Assembly: GCA_005223125.1 (NCBI GenBank) | Contig: NJBH01000006.1 | Location: 110,316-161,506, forward strand | Direction of reading: 5' to 3' | Length of the DNA stretch: 51,191 nucleotides | Source of the DNA: Promethearchaeota archaeon Loki_b32 | GTDB lineage: Archaea > Asgardarchaeota > Lokiarchaeia > Sigyniarchaeales > SOKP01 | Shown here: one piece after another, positions 27,589 through 37,464 of the stretch | How the letters are laid out: each line of letters begins with the position of its first letter | How positions within the stretch are numbered: the stretch's first letter is position 1 | Made by a program: the position numbers and the translations under genes | Notes under the pieces: model-generated | The model's database searches: none | Seen by the model: only the letters and a program-made list of their open reading frames with translations | What the model was told of the DNA's origin: nothing

Positions 27589-28722
27589 TTATATTAGCAT
27601 TTTTGAATTACTTTCATGTCCACTTCTTATTTTATCAGCAATAATCTTAAATCGAGGCAAAGCATGTATGTAAAATTTTTTCCATCCCTTACATAAGACG
27701 CTTAATATATTTGAATTTTGAGATTTTCCTATACGGAACTTTTGGCAATCTCCATTGCATAAATTAATGAAAGGACATGAATTACAGCTTAGATGCCATT
27801 TAGATTTTTGTTGACCAAATTTATGATAAATTGGCGATTTTAAAAGATCTTCCCAAGTATCTTCAAGTATATTCCCTAATAAAAGGTCTTTTCGAACAAA
27901 AAAATCACAAGGATAAACACTTCCATCATATTCTACTACGAAATATTGACAACAGTCTGTCCCCATATGACATACATTATATCGCTTATATACCAAATAT
28001 TCCAAGATTGAATCAAAAAGACGAATAGAAATTTGATTTATATCTTCTTTTATCCATAGATCAAATAGATCACAGAGAAAAGTCCCCCATTGGTCACCTG
28101 TTATAGAAAAAGGCTGTGGATTATTGTTTTGATCAAATTCAACGCAAGGAATATATTGATGGTAATAAAAACCTTGATCTCGTAGAAATTGATAAATTTC
28201 ATCTGCTTTTTTTACATTTTCATTGTTTACAAGAATTAGAATATTGAACTCAACCTTATTCTGCCTTAAACGCTCAATACCACGCATAACTAAGTTATGA
28301 GTTGGTTTTTTACCTAAAGTTTTTCTATAGTAATCGTGTAGATAGGCAGGTCCATCAAGACTTACTCCAAGTAGAAATTTATATTCACTGAGAAACTTGG
28401 CTAAATCGTCCGTAATAAGAGTACCGTTTGTTTGAAGTCCATTACTTATAACTGCCCCAGAGGGTGCATAGAGTTTTTGAAATTCTATAGCTTTTTTAAA
28501 GAATTTTAACCCTATTATCATTGGTTCTCCACCTTGCCACCCAAACGCATAATTATTATTTTGATTTGTCTGCATATAGCTTACTATCATTGTTTCTAAT
28601 ACTTCATCTGACATACGAGGAGTACCCTCTACATTTTCAAGGTGATCTATATAAAAGCAGTATTTACATCTTAGATTGCAATCTGCTGAAGCTGGTTTAA
28701 TTAACAATGAAAAGGGGTTCAT
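27589..28722 (-). CDS. Anaerobic sulfatase-maturating enzyme (radical SAM, SPASM)
   Basis: A 377-residue radical SAM protein. The SAM cluster is C15-x3-C19-x2-C22 in ASADCNLRCKYCFY. GWQGGEPMI gives the GGEP motif and LLGVSLDGP a family strand. The C-terminal SPASM region has CHMGTDCCQYFVVEYDGSVY then CDFF, and later CNSCPFINLCNGDC, enough Cys for two extra clusters. anSME oxidises the sulfatase Cys (or Ser) to formylglycine. The sulfatase at 3086-4594 has Cys in the right motif and is the obvious client. Relatives mature peptides, so a second client cannot be excluded. Confidence 0.88.
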   Translation of the reverse strand: MNPFSLLIKPASADCNLRCKYCFYIDHLENVEGTPRMSDEVLETMIVSYMQTNQNNNYAFGWQGGEPMIIGLKFFKKAIEFQKLYAPSGAVISNGLQTNGTLITDDLAKFLSEYKFLLGVSLDGPAYLHDYYRKTLGKKPTHNLVMRGIERLRQNKVEFNILILVNNENVKKADEIYQFLRDQGFYYHQYIPCVEFDQNNNPQPFSITGDQWGTFLCDLFDLWIKEDINQISIRLFDSILEYLVYKRYNVCHMGTDCCQYFVVEYDGSVYPCDFFVRKDLLLGNILEDTWEDLLKSPIYHKFGQQKSKWHLSCNSCPFINLCNGDCQKFRIGKSQNSNILSVLCKGWKKFYIHALPRFKIIADKIRSGHESNSKMLI

Positions 28723-28849
28723 AATTTAAGTTTTAACACATCTTAAAGTTCTAAAGCACTTTTTAATATTATGTATAAAATTTTATAAAGATTTATAATT
28801 TCGAGCTAATTTATTAGAGTAATGAATACATTATGTTAATTTTAGAAAT

Positions 28850-30115
28850 ATGCTTAGAGTAGGATTAATAGGCTGTGGTGATATTGCAAACCTAAATGTT
28901 TTAGGTTATCTTCATTCTCCAAAAACCGAACTTGTTAGTGTGGCAGATATAAATATTAAAAATGCCGCTGAAAAACTTGAAAGATGGGGCTTGAGGTCAT
29001 TAAAGGTCTACTCTGATTACCGTAAAATGGTTGATCACGAGGATTTGGATATTGTGGAAATTTTAACGCCTCATCATCTTCATGGAACTATGACAGAATA
29101 TTGTGCGAGAGCAGGAATTTCTGGAATTTCAGTACAGAAACCGTTAGCGCACACTATTACTGATTGTGAAAAAATAATTCAAGTTTGTAAAGAAGAAAAT
29201 GTTATATTGAAACTTTATGAGAACTTTAGATTTTACCCCGTATATGTAAAAGCAAAAAAATTATTAGAACAAGGTATAATAGGAGAACCTTTAAATTTTA
29301 GAATAAACACCATAAGAACTGGAGGTCCTAGTATGCCATTAGATATTAAAGCTCTTATCTGGCGTCGTAAAACTGAACTCTGTGGAGGGGGTTCATTGAT
29401 CTATGATGATGGAATCCATAAATTTTCTATGGCATTATGGTTAATGGGTGAAGAAAGGGTTGAAAGTGTATATTGCTGGATTGATTTCTTTTCTACAGTA
29501 CAAGATTCTCCTAGTAATATATTTTGGAAATATCCAAGGAAGAATTTAAATGACCCACCTAAGCATGGTTCTATGCAATTCACACTTGCTCCAAATCTAT
29601 ATTATCCAAGTAATTATTATGATTGTGATGAATTTATTGAGATTTCAGGAACAAAAGGTATTATGTGGATAAATCAATGTACTTCCGGAGGTAATTTTCT
29701 TTCTAAAAATCCTCAATTTCCGCCAATTGTAGTATACACTGGAGGAGAAGATAACTCTTATGGAGAAGATTTACCACGAGATTGGAGATATTCTTTTATT
29801 AATTCAACTGAACACTTTATTAATGTTATAAAAAATGGAGGAGAACCAATATATACAGGAGAACAGGGTAGAGACTTATGTATATTTGCTAAAATGCCAC
29901 ATATTTCTTATCAACAAAATCGAATTGTATTTTGGGAGGAAATATCTGTTGAAAGCGAAAAGGATCAATCTTGTATTGTAGAAAAACCAATGGATGTTGA
30001 TGGGGCTATATTTAGAAAATTTCTAAGAAATATACGATTAGATTTCAAGAAAGGGGTAAAGGAAGGGCTAGAACATAAAGTTTTAAAATTTGATAAAGAT
30101 ATATTACTAGAGTAA
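28850..30115 (+). CDS. Gfo/Idh/MocA family dehydrogenase (copy A)
   Basis: A 421-residue NAD(P)-dependent oxidoreductase of sugar or inositol type. The Rossmann start is VGLIGCGDIANLNVLGYL. The usual EKP motif reads ISVQKPLAH, so Glu is replaced by Gln while the Lys is kept. The catalytic D-x3-H is in LIYDDGIHKFSMALWLMGE. The C-terminal substrate domain carries DEFIEISGTKGIMWINQ. The last 55 residues extend beyond copy B. Its paralogue lies tail to tail four bases away. The substrate is unknown; a sugar or cyclitol is likely. Confidence 0.88.
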   Translation: MLRVGLIGCGDIANLNVLGYLHSPKTELVSVADINIKNAAEKLERWGLRSLKVYSDYRKMVDHEDLDIVEILTPHHLHGTMTEYCARAGISGISVQKPLAHTITDCEKIIQVCKEENVILKLYENFRFYPVYVKAKKLLEQGIIGEPLNFRINTIRTGGPSMPLDIKALIWRRKTELCGGGSLIYDDGIHKFSMALWLMGEERVESVYCWIDFFSTVQDSPSNIFWKYPRKNLNDPPKHGSMQFTLAPNLYYPSNYYDCDEFIEISGTKGIMWINQCTSGGNFLSKNPQFPPIVVYTGGEDNSYGEDLPRDWRYSFINSTEHFINVIKNGGEPIYTGEQGRDLCIFAKMPHISYQQNRIVFWEEISVESEKDQSCIVEKPMDVDGAIFRKFLRNIRLDFKKGVKEGLEHKVLKFDKDILLE

Positions 30116-30119
30116 TTGT

Positions 30120-31220
30120 TTAATCAAGAAATATCTCTTTCCCTTTTTCAACGGATTTTATTGCACTCAAATTGAATTTTAATATTGATCTCGCCTGTTC
30201 ACCAGATAGTATTGGATTTTTATTGTTCTTTACAGCCTCTATAAAATAATTCGTTGCATTAATAAAACTATATTTCCAATCTTTTTCGAAATCTCTATAT
30301 GTTTCTACTTTACCATCTCTAATAATCACGATAGGAGGAAATATTTCTGATTCTGACATTTTATTTCCTATTGATGTGCCTTGGTTTATCTTCATAATCC
30401 CCCGACTAGCTATAATTTCAATAAATTCATCAACAGGATAGTATTTTGAATCAGAAAAATTCATCTCTGGTAACAATGCAAATTCCATATTACCATATTG
30501 AGGAACTAAATGTTCTTTATTTTGTTTATATTTAAACATCACATAGGCAGGAGCATCAAGACCTTGATATTTATCTGTCCATACGAAAACTTTTTCAATT
30601 TCTTCATTAAAAAACCACCATGCTAAAGAAAAAGCGTGCCATCCATTATCCAATAGAATTGGTGAACCACCATGCGCACCACCAATTTTTTTAGGATCTT
30701 TTCGCCATTTTTCAGCACTTTCTGGGATTTCCCAACCCCCTTTAGCACCAATAGCAGTCTTAATTCGAATTGAGGATGGATCACCAATGTAATCACTATC
30801 CAATAATTCTTTTGCTTTCATGATATGAGGTGCAAAAATAAAATTCTCATAAATTGAAAGAATTGATCCTGATTGTTTACAAGCCTCAATCATCTTATCA
30901 GCTTCTTCTAAAGTCAAGGCCATTGGTTTTTGTACAGAAATTCCTTTGATTTCATTCTGAGCGGCATAAACGGTCGCAACATTATGAAGGTGATGAGGTA
31001 AAAGTATCTCAACAATATCTAAATCTTCATTATCTAACATCTCCTTATAATCAGAATATATTGGGATATTCTTATTTAAACTAAATTTTTTAACTTTTTG
31101 CTTAGCTTTTTCAATAGTTCTATTACATAGACATGTGATTTCTACGTCTGTTCTATTTAAATATCCAAGAACATTTAAATCGAATATGACACCCGTTCCA
31201 ATTATCCCTACTTTTAACAT
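30120..31220 (-). CDS. Gfo/Idh/MocA family dehydrogenase (copy B)
   Basis: A 366-residue paralogue of the convergent neighbour: VGIIGTGVIFDLNVLGYL, DIVEILLPHHLHNVA, ISVQKPMAL (again Gln for the Glu of EKP) and the D-x3-H as PILLDNGWHAFSLAWWFFNE. The shared DEFIEIIASRGIMKINQGTS shows a duplication followed by inversion or insertion. It should oxidise a polyol or sugar with NAD(P). Two such enzymes can work in sequence on one substrate, as in inositol or keto-sugar pathways, but no sequence sign tells which. Confidence 0.88.
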   Translation of the reverse strand: MLKVGIIGTGVIFDLNVLGYLNRTDVEITCLCNRTIEKAKQKVKKFSLNKNIPIYSDYKEMLDNEDLDIVEILLPHHLHNVATVYAAQNEIKGISVQKPMALTLEEADKMIEACKQSGSILSIYENFIFAPHIMKAKELLDSDYIGDPSSIRIKTAIGAKGGWEIPESAEKWRKDPKKIGGAHGGSPILLDNGWHAFSLAWWFFNEEIEKVFVWTDKYQGLDAPAYVMFKYKQNKEHLVPQYGNMEFALLPEMNFSDSKYYPVDEFIEIIASRGIMKINQGTSIGNKMSESEIFPPIVIIRDGKVETYRDFEKDWKYSFINATNYFIEAVKNNKNPILSGEQARSILKFNLSAIKSVEKGKEIFLD

Positions 31221-31310
31221 AAAATATTCAAACTGAGAATAATTAATTAAATTTATATAATTTCTATTTGTAAATATAGTTATCTAAAGAAGGATAGAAG
31301 GTAATTACTA

Positions 31311-32213
31311 TTGATTGATGAATTATATCAGTATCTTAAATCGTTTTTTGAAACAAGTAAGCTCAATCTTCTTCATGAAAATTATGGTGGAAGACGGATA
31401 TTCTCCGATCCTATAATTGGCGTTGCTAGAGGTGATGATCCAATTTTTCAGAAATTCAAAGAGGTTGTAGGACCAGAGCACTTATCACCTCGTGAACTAT
31501 GGCTAGCTGAAGGTCAAGAAAATCTATTAGCTTCAAATCTACGTATAATTTCGATAGTTTTTCCTTATGTTGATAAAATTCGCAAGGAAAGCAAGAATGT
31601 AAAGAAATTATTACGAGTTACACTTCCTGCAGAGATTTATTCTGTCGGAAGGAATTATGCGAACATATTTAAACAAGAAACCTGTAAGAAAATAATTGAA
31701 TTTTTTAATGAAAAAAGTTATAAAGCGGTAGCTGGTATGCTAAGCGAATCATTTACTATAATGGTAAAGGGAAATTTTTACTCCACATGGTCAGAACGCC
31801 ATATGGCATTTGCTACAGGTTTGGGAACTTTTAGTTTACATGGATGGTTGATTACTGATGTTGGTTGTAATATTAGGTTAGCTTCTGTTGTAACTGATGC
31901 GCCTTTTAAAATTACTCAAAGAAAAAATGATGATCCTTATGCAAATTGCTTATATTATTCAAAAGGGACTTGTAGAGAATGTGAAAAGAGATGCCCTGCT
32001 AATGCTATTGATGAAAATGGTCATAATAAAATAAAATGTCGTGATTATGGGCAAAAAATTGCAAGAAAAATAATAGCTCGTATTGGTCCAATATTGAAAC
32101 CTCATATCCGTTGTGTGAATTGGAAATTAAGACCCCCTAGTTATCCTGTTGGATGTGCATTTTGTCAATTTGAAGTTCCATGTATGGATAAAAATCCAAC
32201 AGCAAAAATGTAA
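31311..32213 (+). CDS. QueG-like / reductive-dehalogenase-like double Fe-S protein
   Basis: A 300-residue protein. The core WSERHMAFATGLGTFSLHGW with LITDVGCNIRLASVVTDAPF matches the corrinoid-binding part of epoxyqueuosine reductase (QueG) and reductive dehalogenases. Two cluster-binding groups follow: C213, C221, C224, C228 (CRECEKRCPANAI) and C243, C268, C282, C285, C291. No twin-arginine signal is present, so it is cytoplasmic. It lacks the HEAT-repeat tail of QueG, and archaea usually make archaeosine, so a different reduction is likely. TTG start. The next gene is 30 bases downstream. Confidence 0.72.
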   Translation: MIDELYQYLKSFFETSKLNLLHENYGGRRIFSDPIIGVARGDDPIFQKFKEVVGPEHLSPRELWLAEGQENLLASNLRIISIVFPYVDKIRKESKNVKKLLRVTLPAEIYSVGRNYANIFKQETCKKIIEFFNEKSYKAVAGMLSESFTIMVKGNFYSTWSERHMAFATGLGTFSLHGWLITDVGCNIRLASVVTDAPFKITQRKNDDPYANCLYYSKGTCRECEKRCPANAIDENGHNKIKCRDYGQKIARKIIARIGPILKPHIRCVNWKLRPPSYPVGCAFCQFEVPCMDKNPTAKM

Positions 32214-32243
32214 ATAAGTTAATTAAATTATGATAGAGTCATC

Positions 32244-33005
32244 ATGTTTAAACATGCAATTGTGAGAAATGTAGCAAGAAAGTTTCAAGATGGTATAACA
32301 TCTTGTAATTTAGGAAAACCTGATTATAATAAGGCAGTTATTCAGCATTCTGATTATATTAAAGCATTGAAAAAATGTGGTCTAAGAATCTTTCAATTGA
32401 ATGCTGATGAAAAATTTCCTGATTCTACTTTTGTTGAAGATACTACTATTGTTAATAAAGATGTAGCAATAATCACTAATTTAGGTGTAACAAGTAGAAA
32501 AGGTGAAGAATTAGAAATAAAAAAAGTTTTAGAGAGATTCTACGATAATATTGAGTATATTAAGAATCCTGGAACACTTGAAGGTGGAGATATCTTAAAA
32601 GTAGAAAATCAATATTATATAGGACTTTCTAAGCGAACAAATAAAGAAGGGGCAAAACAATTAACAGAGATCTTAGAAAAATATGACTATTCATGCTCAA
32701 CTATACAATTAGTTAACTTCCTTCATTTAAAAACTGGAGTGGCATATATTGGGGATAATAATTTAATTGTATCCGGAGAACTTATTGATAATCCCATCTT
32801 CAAGAAATGTAATATAATCAGAGTTGATTACGATGAGGGTTATGCAGCAAATTGTATAAGAGTAAATAAATATGTCCTAATTGCAAAAGACTTTAAGAGA
32901 CTTAAAAATTCAATATCAAATTTAGGATATAAAATACTTGAAATTGATATGTCAGAATTTAGAAAGATGGATGGAGGGCTCTCTTGTTTATCTATTAGAT
33001 TCTAA
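32244..33005 (+). CDS. Dimethylargininase/arginine deiminase-family hydrolase
   Basis: A 253-residue guanidino-group-modifying enzyme. The substrate/catalytic acid region is FPDSTFVEDTTIV (E65, D66), with LEGGDIL near 112-118. The catalytic His is H161 in VNFLHLKTGVAYIG and the nucleophile Cys248 is in MDGGLSCLSIRF, five residues from the end. The pattern is that of DDAH (Nw,Nw-dimethylarginine dimethylaminohydrolase), which gives citrulline and dimethylamine. Related enzymes act on arginine or agmatine-like substrates. Length fits DDAH (about 255). It is probably co-transcribed with the QueG-like gene. Confidence 0.88.
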   Translation: MFKHAIVRNVARKFQDGITSCNLGKPDYNKAVIQHSDYIKALKKCGLRIFQLNADEKFPDSTFVEDTTIVNKDVAIITNLGVTSRKGEELEIKKVLERFYDNIEYIKNPGTLEGGDILKVENQYYIGLSKRTNKEGAKQLTEILEKYDYSCSTIQLVNFLHLKTGVAYIGDNNLIVSGELIDNPIFKKCNIIRVDYDEGYAANCIRVNKYVLIAKDFKRLKNSISNLGYKILEIDMSEFRKMDGGLSCLSIRF

Positions 33006-33089
33006 TAGTATTTAAATAAGAAGGAATATATTCTTTCTATTTTTTATCAAATAATTTTATATAATCTCTATATGTAAAATTAATTAATA

Positions 33090-34757
33090 ATGTCAATCAA
33101 GAAAGAAGAATTGAATCCTAGAAGAGCTTATGAAAGGGCATTATTTTTAGGATGTGGATATTCCTATGAGGATTTAGAAAGACCTAAAATTGCCATAGTG
33201 AATTCTTGGAATTCTATTAATCCAGGTCATATACACTTACTTAAATTGGCTCAGATTGTTAAGGAGGGTGTTAAAGAAACTGGTGGGACTCCGATGGAAT
33301 TTAATACTATTGCTATTTGTGACGGTATTGCTAATTCAGGAAATTTCTCTAAATTTGTCTTACCCTCTCGAGAGATAATTGCTGCATCTATTGAGTGCAC
33401 TATAAAGGCTTACAATTTCGATGGAATGGTTATGTTATGTTCTTGTGATAAAATTATCCCAGGAATGCTTTTAGCAGCAGCAAGATGCAACATTCCTACA
33501 ATCTTTTTAACTGGTGGTATTATGCTTCCTAAAACCTTTCGAGATGGACCACTTAAGGGTAAAACTTTTGTAACTTCTGATGTTAAAGAAGCAATTGGGG
33601 AGTATAATGCTGGTCTAATCTCAAGGGAAGATTTATTTCTAATTGAATCAGAAACATGTTGTTCTCCTGGAGCCTGTAATATGATGGGTACAGCAAATAC
33701 TATGGCGTGTATTGTTGAAGCTATGGGACTTTCTTTACCAGATTGTGCAACATTGAGCGCAGTTAGTAAAGAAAGAGAAAATATTTGTAAAGAGACTGGT
33801 AAGGTAATTATGAATTTAGTTGAAAGGGATTTAAAAGCTCTAGATTTCATCACTCACGATTCAATTGAAAATGCAATTAAGGTTGCTTTGTCATTTGGTG
33901 GATCCTCTAATATGATATTACATTTATGTGCATTATCGCATGAGATAGATGGCAATTTAAACCATTTTGATTTTGATAGAATTAGCAAATCTGTTCCTCT
34001 ATTAGCCATATTCAAACCAAGTTCGGAATATACTCTCTCAGAGTTTCATGAAGCAGGAAGTGTTAAAGTTTTGATGAAAAAATTGTCAAAATTGTTGAAT
34101 TTATCAACGAAAACTGTTTTAGGTTTAAGTCTTAAAGAATATCTTGACAAGGTTGAATTTTATGATCATCAAATTATCAGGAGCTTAGAAGATCCAATCT
34201 TGAGGGAAGGAGGAATTGCTATATTAAAAGGAAGTTTAGCACCTGAAGGAGCAATTATTAAACAAAGTGCGATCGATCCTAAAATGAAATATTTTAAGGG
34301 CCCCGCTAAAGTATTTGAATGTGAGGAAGATTTAAAAAATGCTTTATTATCAAATACAATTGAAAAAGGAGATGTATTAGTTATACGTTATGAAGGCCCA
34401 AAAGGTTCTCCAGGGATGAGAGAGTTATCAATTCCAGCAGCGATTTTAGTAGGGATGGGATTAGGTGATTCAGTAGCAATGATAACTGATGGAAGATATT
34501 CTGGGGCTACGAGAGGTCCTTGTATTGGGCATGTTTGTCCTGAAGCATTTGAAGGAGGACCGATAGCAGTTGTTCAAAATGGAGATGAAGTAGAAATTGA
34601 TATTGATAATCGAAAATTAGATTTATTACTTCCTCAAGAGGAAATTGAGAGACGATTAAGCGATTGGGAAAGACCTGAAGCAAATATTAAAACGGGATAC
34701 TTAAACATTTATAGAAAAATCGTAAGCTCCGCGAAATATGGAGCATATTTAAAATAG
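33090..34757 (+). CDS. ilvD: IlvD/Edd family dehydratase (dihydroxy-acid dehydratase-like)
   Basis: A 555-residue Fe-S dehydratase. Seen: [12 protein letters not shown], the cluster region [11 protein letters not shown] (C117, C119), [20 protein letters not shown] (C196 in GAC) and the C-terminal [14 protein letters not shown] and [17 protein letters not shown]. Dihydroxy-acid dehydratase makes 2-keto acids for valine and isoleucine. The region that usually reads SDGI..G.EGM is [19 protein letters not shown], so it is a divergent branch. Sugar-acid dehydratases belong to the same family, and the neighbouring dehydrogenases make such a substrate possible. Eleven bases separate it from the M28 gene. 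Confidence 0.78.
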   Translation: MSIKKEELNPRRAYERALFLGCGYSYEDLERPKIAIVNSWNSINPGHIHLLKLAQIVKEGVKETGGTPMEFNTIAICDGIANSGNFSKFVLPSREIIAASIECTIKAYNFDGMVMLCSCDKIIPGMLLAAARCNIPTIFLTGGIMLPKTFRDGPLKGKTFVTSDVKEAIGEYNAGLISREDLFLIESETCCSPGACNMMGTANTMACIVEAMGLSLPDCATLSAVSKERENICKETGKVIMNLVERDLKALDFITHDSIENAIKVALSFGGSSNMILHLCALSHEIDGNLNHFDFDRISKSVPLLAIFKPSSEYTLSEFHEAGSVKVLMKKLSKLLNLSTKTVLGLSLKEYLDKVEFYDHQIIRSLEDPILREGGIAILKGSLAPEGAIIKQSAIDPKMKYFKGPAKVFECEEDLKNALLSNTIEKGDVLVIRYEGPKGSPGMRELSIPAAILVGMGLGDSVAMITDGRYSGATRGPCIGHVCPEAFEGGPIAVVQNGDEVEIDIDNRKLDLLLPQEEIERRLSDWERPEANIKTGYLNIYRKIVSSAKYGAYLK

Positions 34758-34768
34758 TAATCTGAATT

Positions 34769-35908
34769 ATGATAGATAAGGCGCGTATAGAAAATAACTT
34801 GAAAGAGTTTTCTTTTCCAAGATTATCTGGAACAGAATTTGAAAAGAAATCTTTTAATATTATGAAGCAAAAAATCGAAGATTTAAATCTTATTCCGTTA
34901 ATTCAAGAATTCTCATTTAGCACTTTCTATTCAAGAATCTATCCAAAATTATCTTTAACCTTATTAAGCTGGCTTCTTGTAGTCTTATTTTTAAATTTCC
35001 ATGTGATTTTTACTATTGTTAATTTATCTTTAATTTTTATTTTAATTTTAATTCTAATTATATTTACACGAAATCCAGAGACAATTAAGGTAGGACGTGA
35101 ATATCATTCTCAAAATTTATATGTGAAATTAACGTCTCAATCTAAGAATTCAAACTCAGATTATAATATTTTCCTCTTATCACATTTAGATTCAAAAGGA
35201 CAAGCATTCTCAATAAAAATACGCATCCAATTGTATTATATATGGATACTTTCTTTTCTTTTAACCCTATTTATTATCCTGCTAACTGAAGTTTTGCTAT
35301 TATTATATTTTTTTTCAATTTTAATCTTGAGCATTAATTGCATAGCATCTCTATTGATTTGGTTGAATACAACCAATAATAAATCTAAAGGAGCAATAGA
35401 TAATGCATCTGGAATATCATGTGTATTAGAATTGCTACATTATTATTCAAATCCGAAAAATAGGCTTAAAAATTATGATATGTGGTTTGTGTTTACCGGT
35501 GCAGAAGAATCTGGTACTATGGGAGTAAGAAATTTCTACAAGTATATGAGAGATTTTGATAGAGAAAAGACTTTTATATCAAATTTTGATTCAATCGCTA
35601 ATAGAGTAAATTTATGGGATCATGGCCTCCTTACAAAAAAAAATATTAAATCTTTCGAATACCTTTTACAAAATAAAGAAATAATGAATATAGTGAAAAC
35701 AAGAAGATTCTACATTGGTACATATACTGACGGTTTATTTCTCCTAAATAAGGGTTTCCAAGGTCTAGGTAGTGGCGATAAAAGCACCTATAATTATGTC
35801 CATTCTATTAATGATGATGTAGATAAAGTAAATATTAATATTTTGAAAAAACTCTGCCAATTTTATACAATTTTATTAAATGAAGTTGATATTAATTTTC
35901 AAAAATAA
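34769..35908 (+). CDS. Membrane-embedded M28-like peptidase (copy A)
   Basis: A 379-residue zinc aminopeptidase-like protein. The metal ligands are in LLSHLDSKG (H139, D141), KGAIDNASG (D211), TGAEESGTMG (E246/E247), ISNFDSI (D274) and YVHSINDDVDK (His near 347). Unusually, two hydrophobic pairs are inserted: residues 60-100 ahead of the first ligand and 155-200 between the first and second ligand. The active site is therefore held at the membrane. It is a paralogue of 45566-46855 with the same layout. The client peptide is unknown. Confidence 0.8.
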   Translation: MIDKARIENNLKEFSFPRLSGTEFEKKSFNIMKQKIEDLNLIPLIQEFSFSTFYSRIYPKLSLTLLSWLLVVLFLNFHVIFTIVNLSLIFILILILIIFTRNPETIKVGREYHSQNLYVKLTSQSKNSNSDYNIFLLSHLDSKGQAFSIKIRIQLYYIWILSFLLTLFIILLTEVLLLLYFFSILILSINCIASLLIWLNTTNNKSKGAIDNASGISCVLELLHYYSNPKNRLKNYDMWFVFTGAEESGTMGVRNFYKYMRDFDREKTFISNFDSIANRVNLWDHGLLTKKNIKSFEYLLQNKEIMNIVKTRRFYIGTYTDGLFLLNKGFQGLGSGDKSTYNYVHSINDDVDKVNINILKKLCQFYTILLNEVDINFQK

Positions 35909-35955
35909 TCTTAGAGAGCGGATTAGCAATCGAGTTTAATAGGAAGGAATTAGGG

Positions 35956-37464
35956 GTGGTTATGACTCCCCCTAAAACAGCAGAATATATAATATCAAGA
36001 TTAGGGGATATTAAAAATAACCAGAAAATTTTAGATCCATGCGTTGGACCAGGCATTTTTATTAAAAAATTAATAGAATTCGGAGTTGCAAAGAATCAGA
36101 TATTTACATATGATATAAATTCAAGTTTTAAAAGTGAAATAGAACCACTCGGAGTTTCTTTTAAAGCACAGGATACACTTATAGCTTTATATCCAGATTC
36201 ATATAATGAATTCGATTTTATTATAGGAAATCCTCCATATCTAAATAAGGCAAGTGCTTATGTTCGTAAAAATAAATTAAAACTAAGAAAAATTTATGGG
36301 AAAATAAACGCTCATGAAACGTATGCAATGTTTATTGTTAATAGTATTTGGCGTTTAAAAGAAGGAGGAAAATTGGGTTTTATTACCAGTGATTCATTTT
36401 TAACTCTAAGTACCCATAAAAAACTAAGGAAATTTATTCTCAATAATTGTATAATTAATGAAATTCTTTTAGCTCCAAAAAATTTATTTTCTGATCAAAA
36501 GGTAAGTACAAGTCCCGTTATTGTCATTTTAACAAAATGTTCTGGCCAGAAAAATAAAAAGATTAGAGAAAATAATGTGATAAGGATAATCCCTAGAGTA
36601 AATAACGAGGATGATTACCAATCTCCCTCCCATGTTAATGAATTAAGGCAAATTAAATATAATTCTTTACCATTTAACATATTTTATACTAATGTTGATG
36701 AAGAAGTTATTGAATTATTTGAAAAAGCCCCTAAGTTAGAAGAATTCTTGAAAGGTTTTATTGGAATGCACACACATAATAATAGAAAATATATTGCTGC
36801 TATTGAAGGTACAGAACTAGCTGAGGTGTTTAAAAACAGAAATATAAAGAGCAATGATTCGAGTAAAAAATTTAATATTATTGAGAGAAAAGTTTTTGAA
36901 ACAGGTAAATGGAAGCCTTATTTAAAACGAGGTGGAGCAGATCAATATTATCGACCAATAATGGAAGCCTTGGATTGGAGTGAAGAATCTATAAAAATTT
37001 ATGATATTCCAAAAAATGTACCATTTGAAGAGGAAGGGATAATAATAAGCGGAGTAAGCTCAAGATTAGCAGCACGTTATATGCCATGGGGATGCTATTG
37101 GGATTCTAATAAAGCAATCGGATTTATTAAAAAAAAATCTATGTCCATTACATATATGCTAGGTTTGCTGAATAGCTCTTTATATAATTATCTGGCAAAA
37201 GGAATTATCAATAATACTAGTAGTATACAAATTACTGGTGTCCATGCATTACCCTTTATTGAACCTGAATATGAGATTAAAGAAAAAGTAGAAATTATTG
37301 TCAAGTCAATTATTAAAAATAAAGAGAAAAACTTGAAATATGATTATAATAAAGAGCAAAAAGTAATTGATGATGTTATTTTTAGCTTTTATGCTCGAAA
37401 ATTTAAATTCCCTAACAATTTAAAGCAAAAATTAGATCAGGAATATTCAATTTATTGCAATTAA
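35956..37464 (+). CDS. N6-adenine-type DNA methyltransferase, Eco57I-like, solitary
   Basis: A 502-residue methylase. It begins at the X-motif (MTPPKTAEYI). SAM motif I is ILDPCVGPGIF (residues 25-35) and catalytic NPPY is at 92-95. GKLGFITSDSFLTL and FSDQKVSTSPVIVI are typical of type IIG/Eco57I methylases. The C-terminal half (GGADQYYRPIMEALDW; ISGVSSRLAARYMPWGCYWD) resembles target-recognition domains of type IIG enzymes. No N-terminal PD-(D/E)xK nuclease is present, so it probably only methylates. GTG 35956 follows aggaagg at 35941-35947; ATG 35962 is the alternative. It overlaps the convergent TPP gene by four bases. Confidence 0.83.
   Translation: MVMTPPKTAEYIISRLGDIKNNQKILDPCVGPGIFIKKLIEFGVAKNQIFTYDINSSFKSEIEPLGVSFKAQDTLIALYPDSYNEFDFIIGNPPYLNKASAYVRKNKLKLRKIYGKINAHETYAMFIVNSIWRLKEGGKLGFITSDSFLTLSTHKKLRKFILNNCIINEILLAPKNLFSDQKVSTSPVIVILTKCSGQKNKKIRENNVIRIIPRVNNEDDYQSPSHVNELRQIKYNSLPFNIFYTNVDEEVIELFEKAPKLEEFLKGFIGMHTHNNRKYIAAIEGTELAEVFKNRNIKSNDSSKKFNIIERKVFETGKWKPYLKRGGADQYYRPIMEALDWSEESIKIYDIPKNVPFEEEGIIISGVSSRLAARYMPWGCYWDSNKAIGFIKKKSMSITYMLGLLNSSLYNYLAKGIINNTSSIQITGVHALPFIEPEYEIKEKVEIIVKSIIKNKEKNLKYDYNKEQKVIDDVIFSFYARKFKFPNNLKQKLDQEYSIYCN

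Noticed and set aside
33410-33853. Minus-strand 147-residue reading frame
   Set aside because: Antisense to the IlvD-like gene, which has family motifs along its whole length; the antisense protein shows none.
35956-37464. A full type IIG restriction-modification enzyme
   Set aside because: The protein begins at the methylase motifs with no room for an N-terminal nuclease domain.
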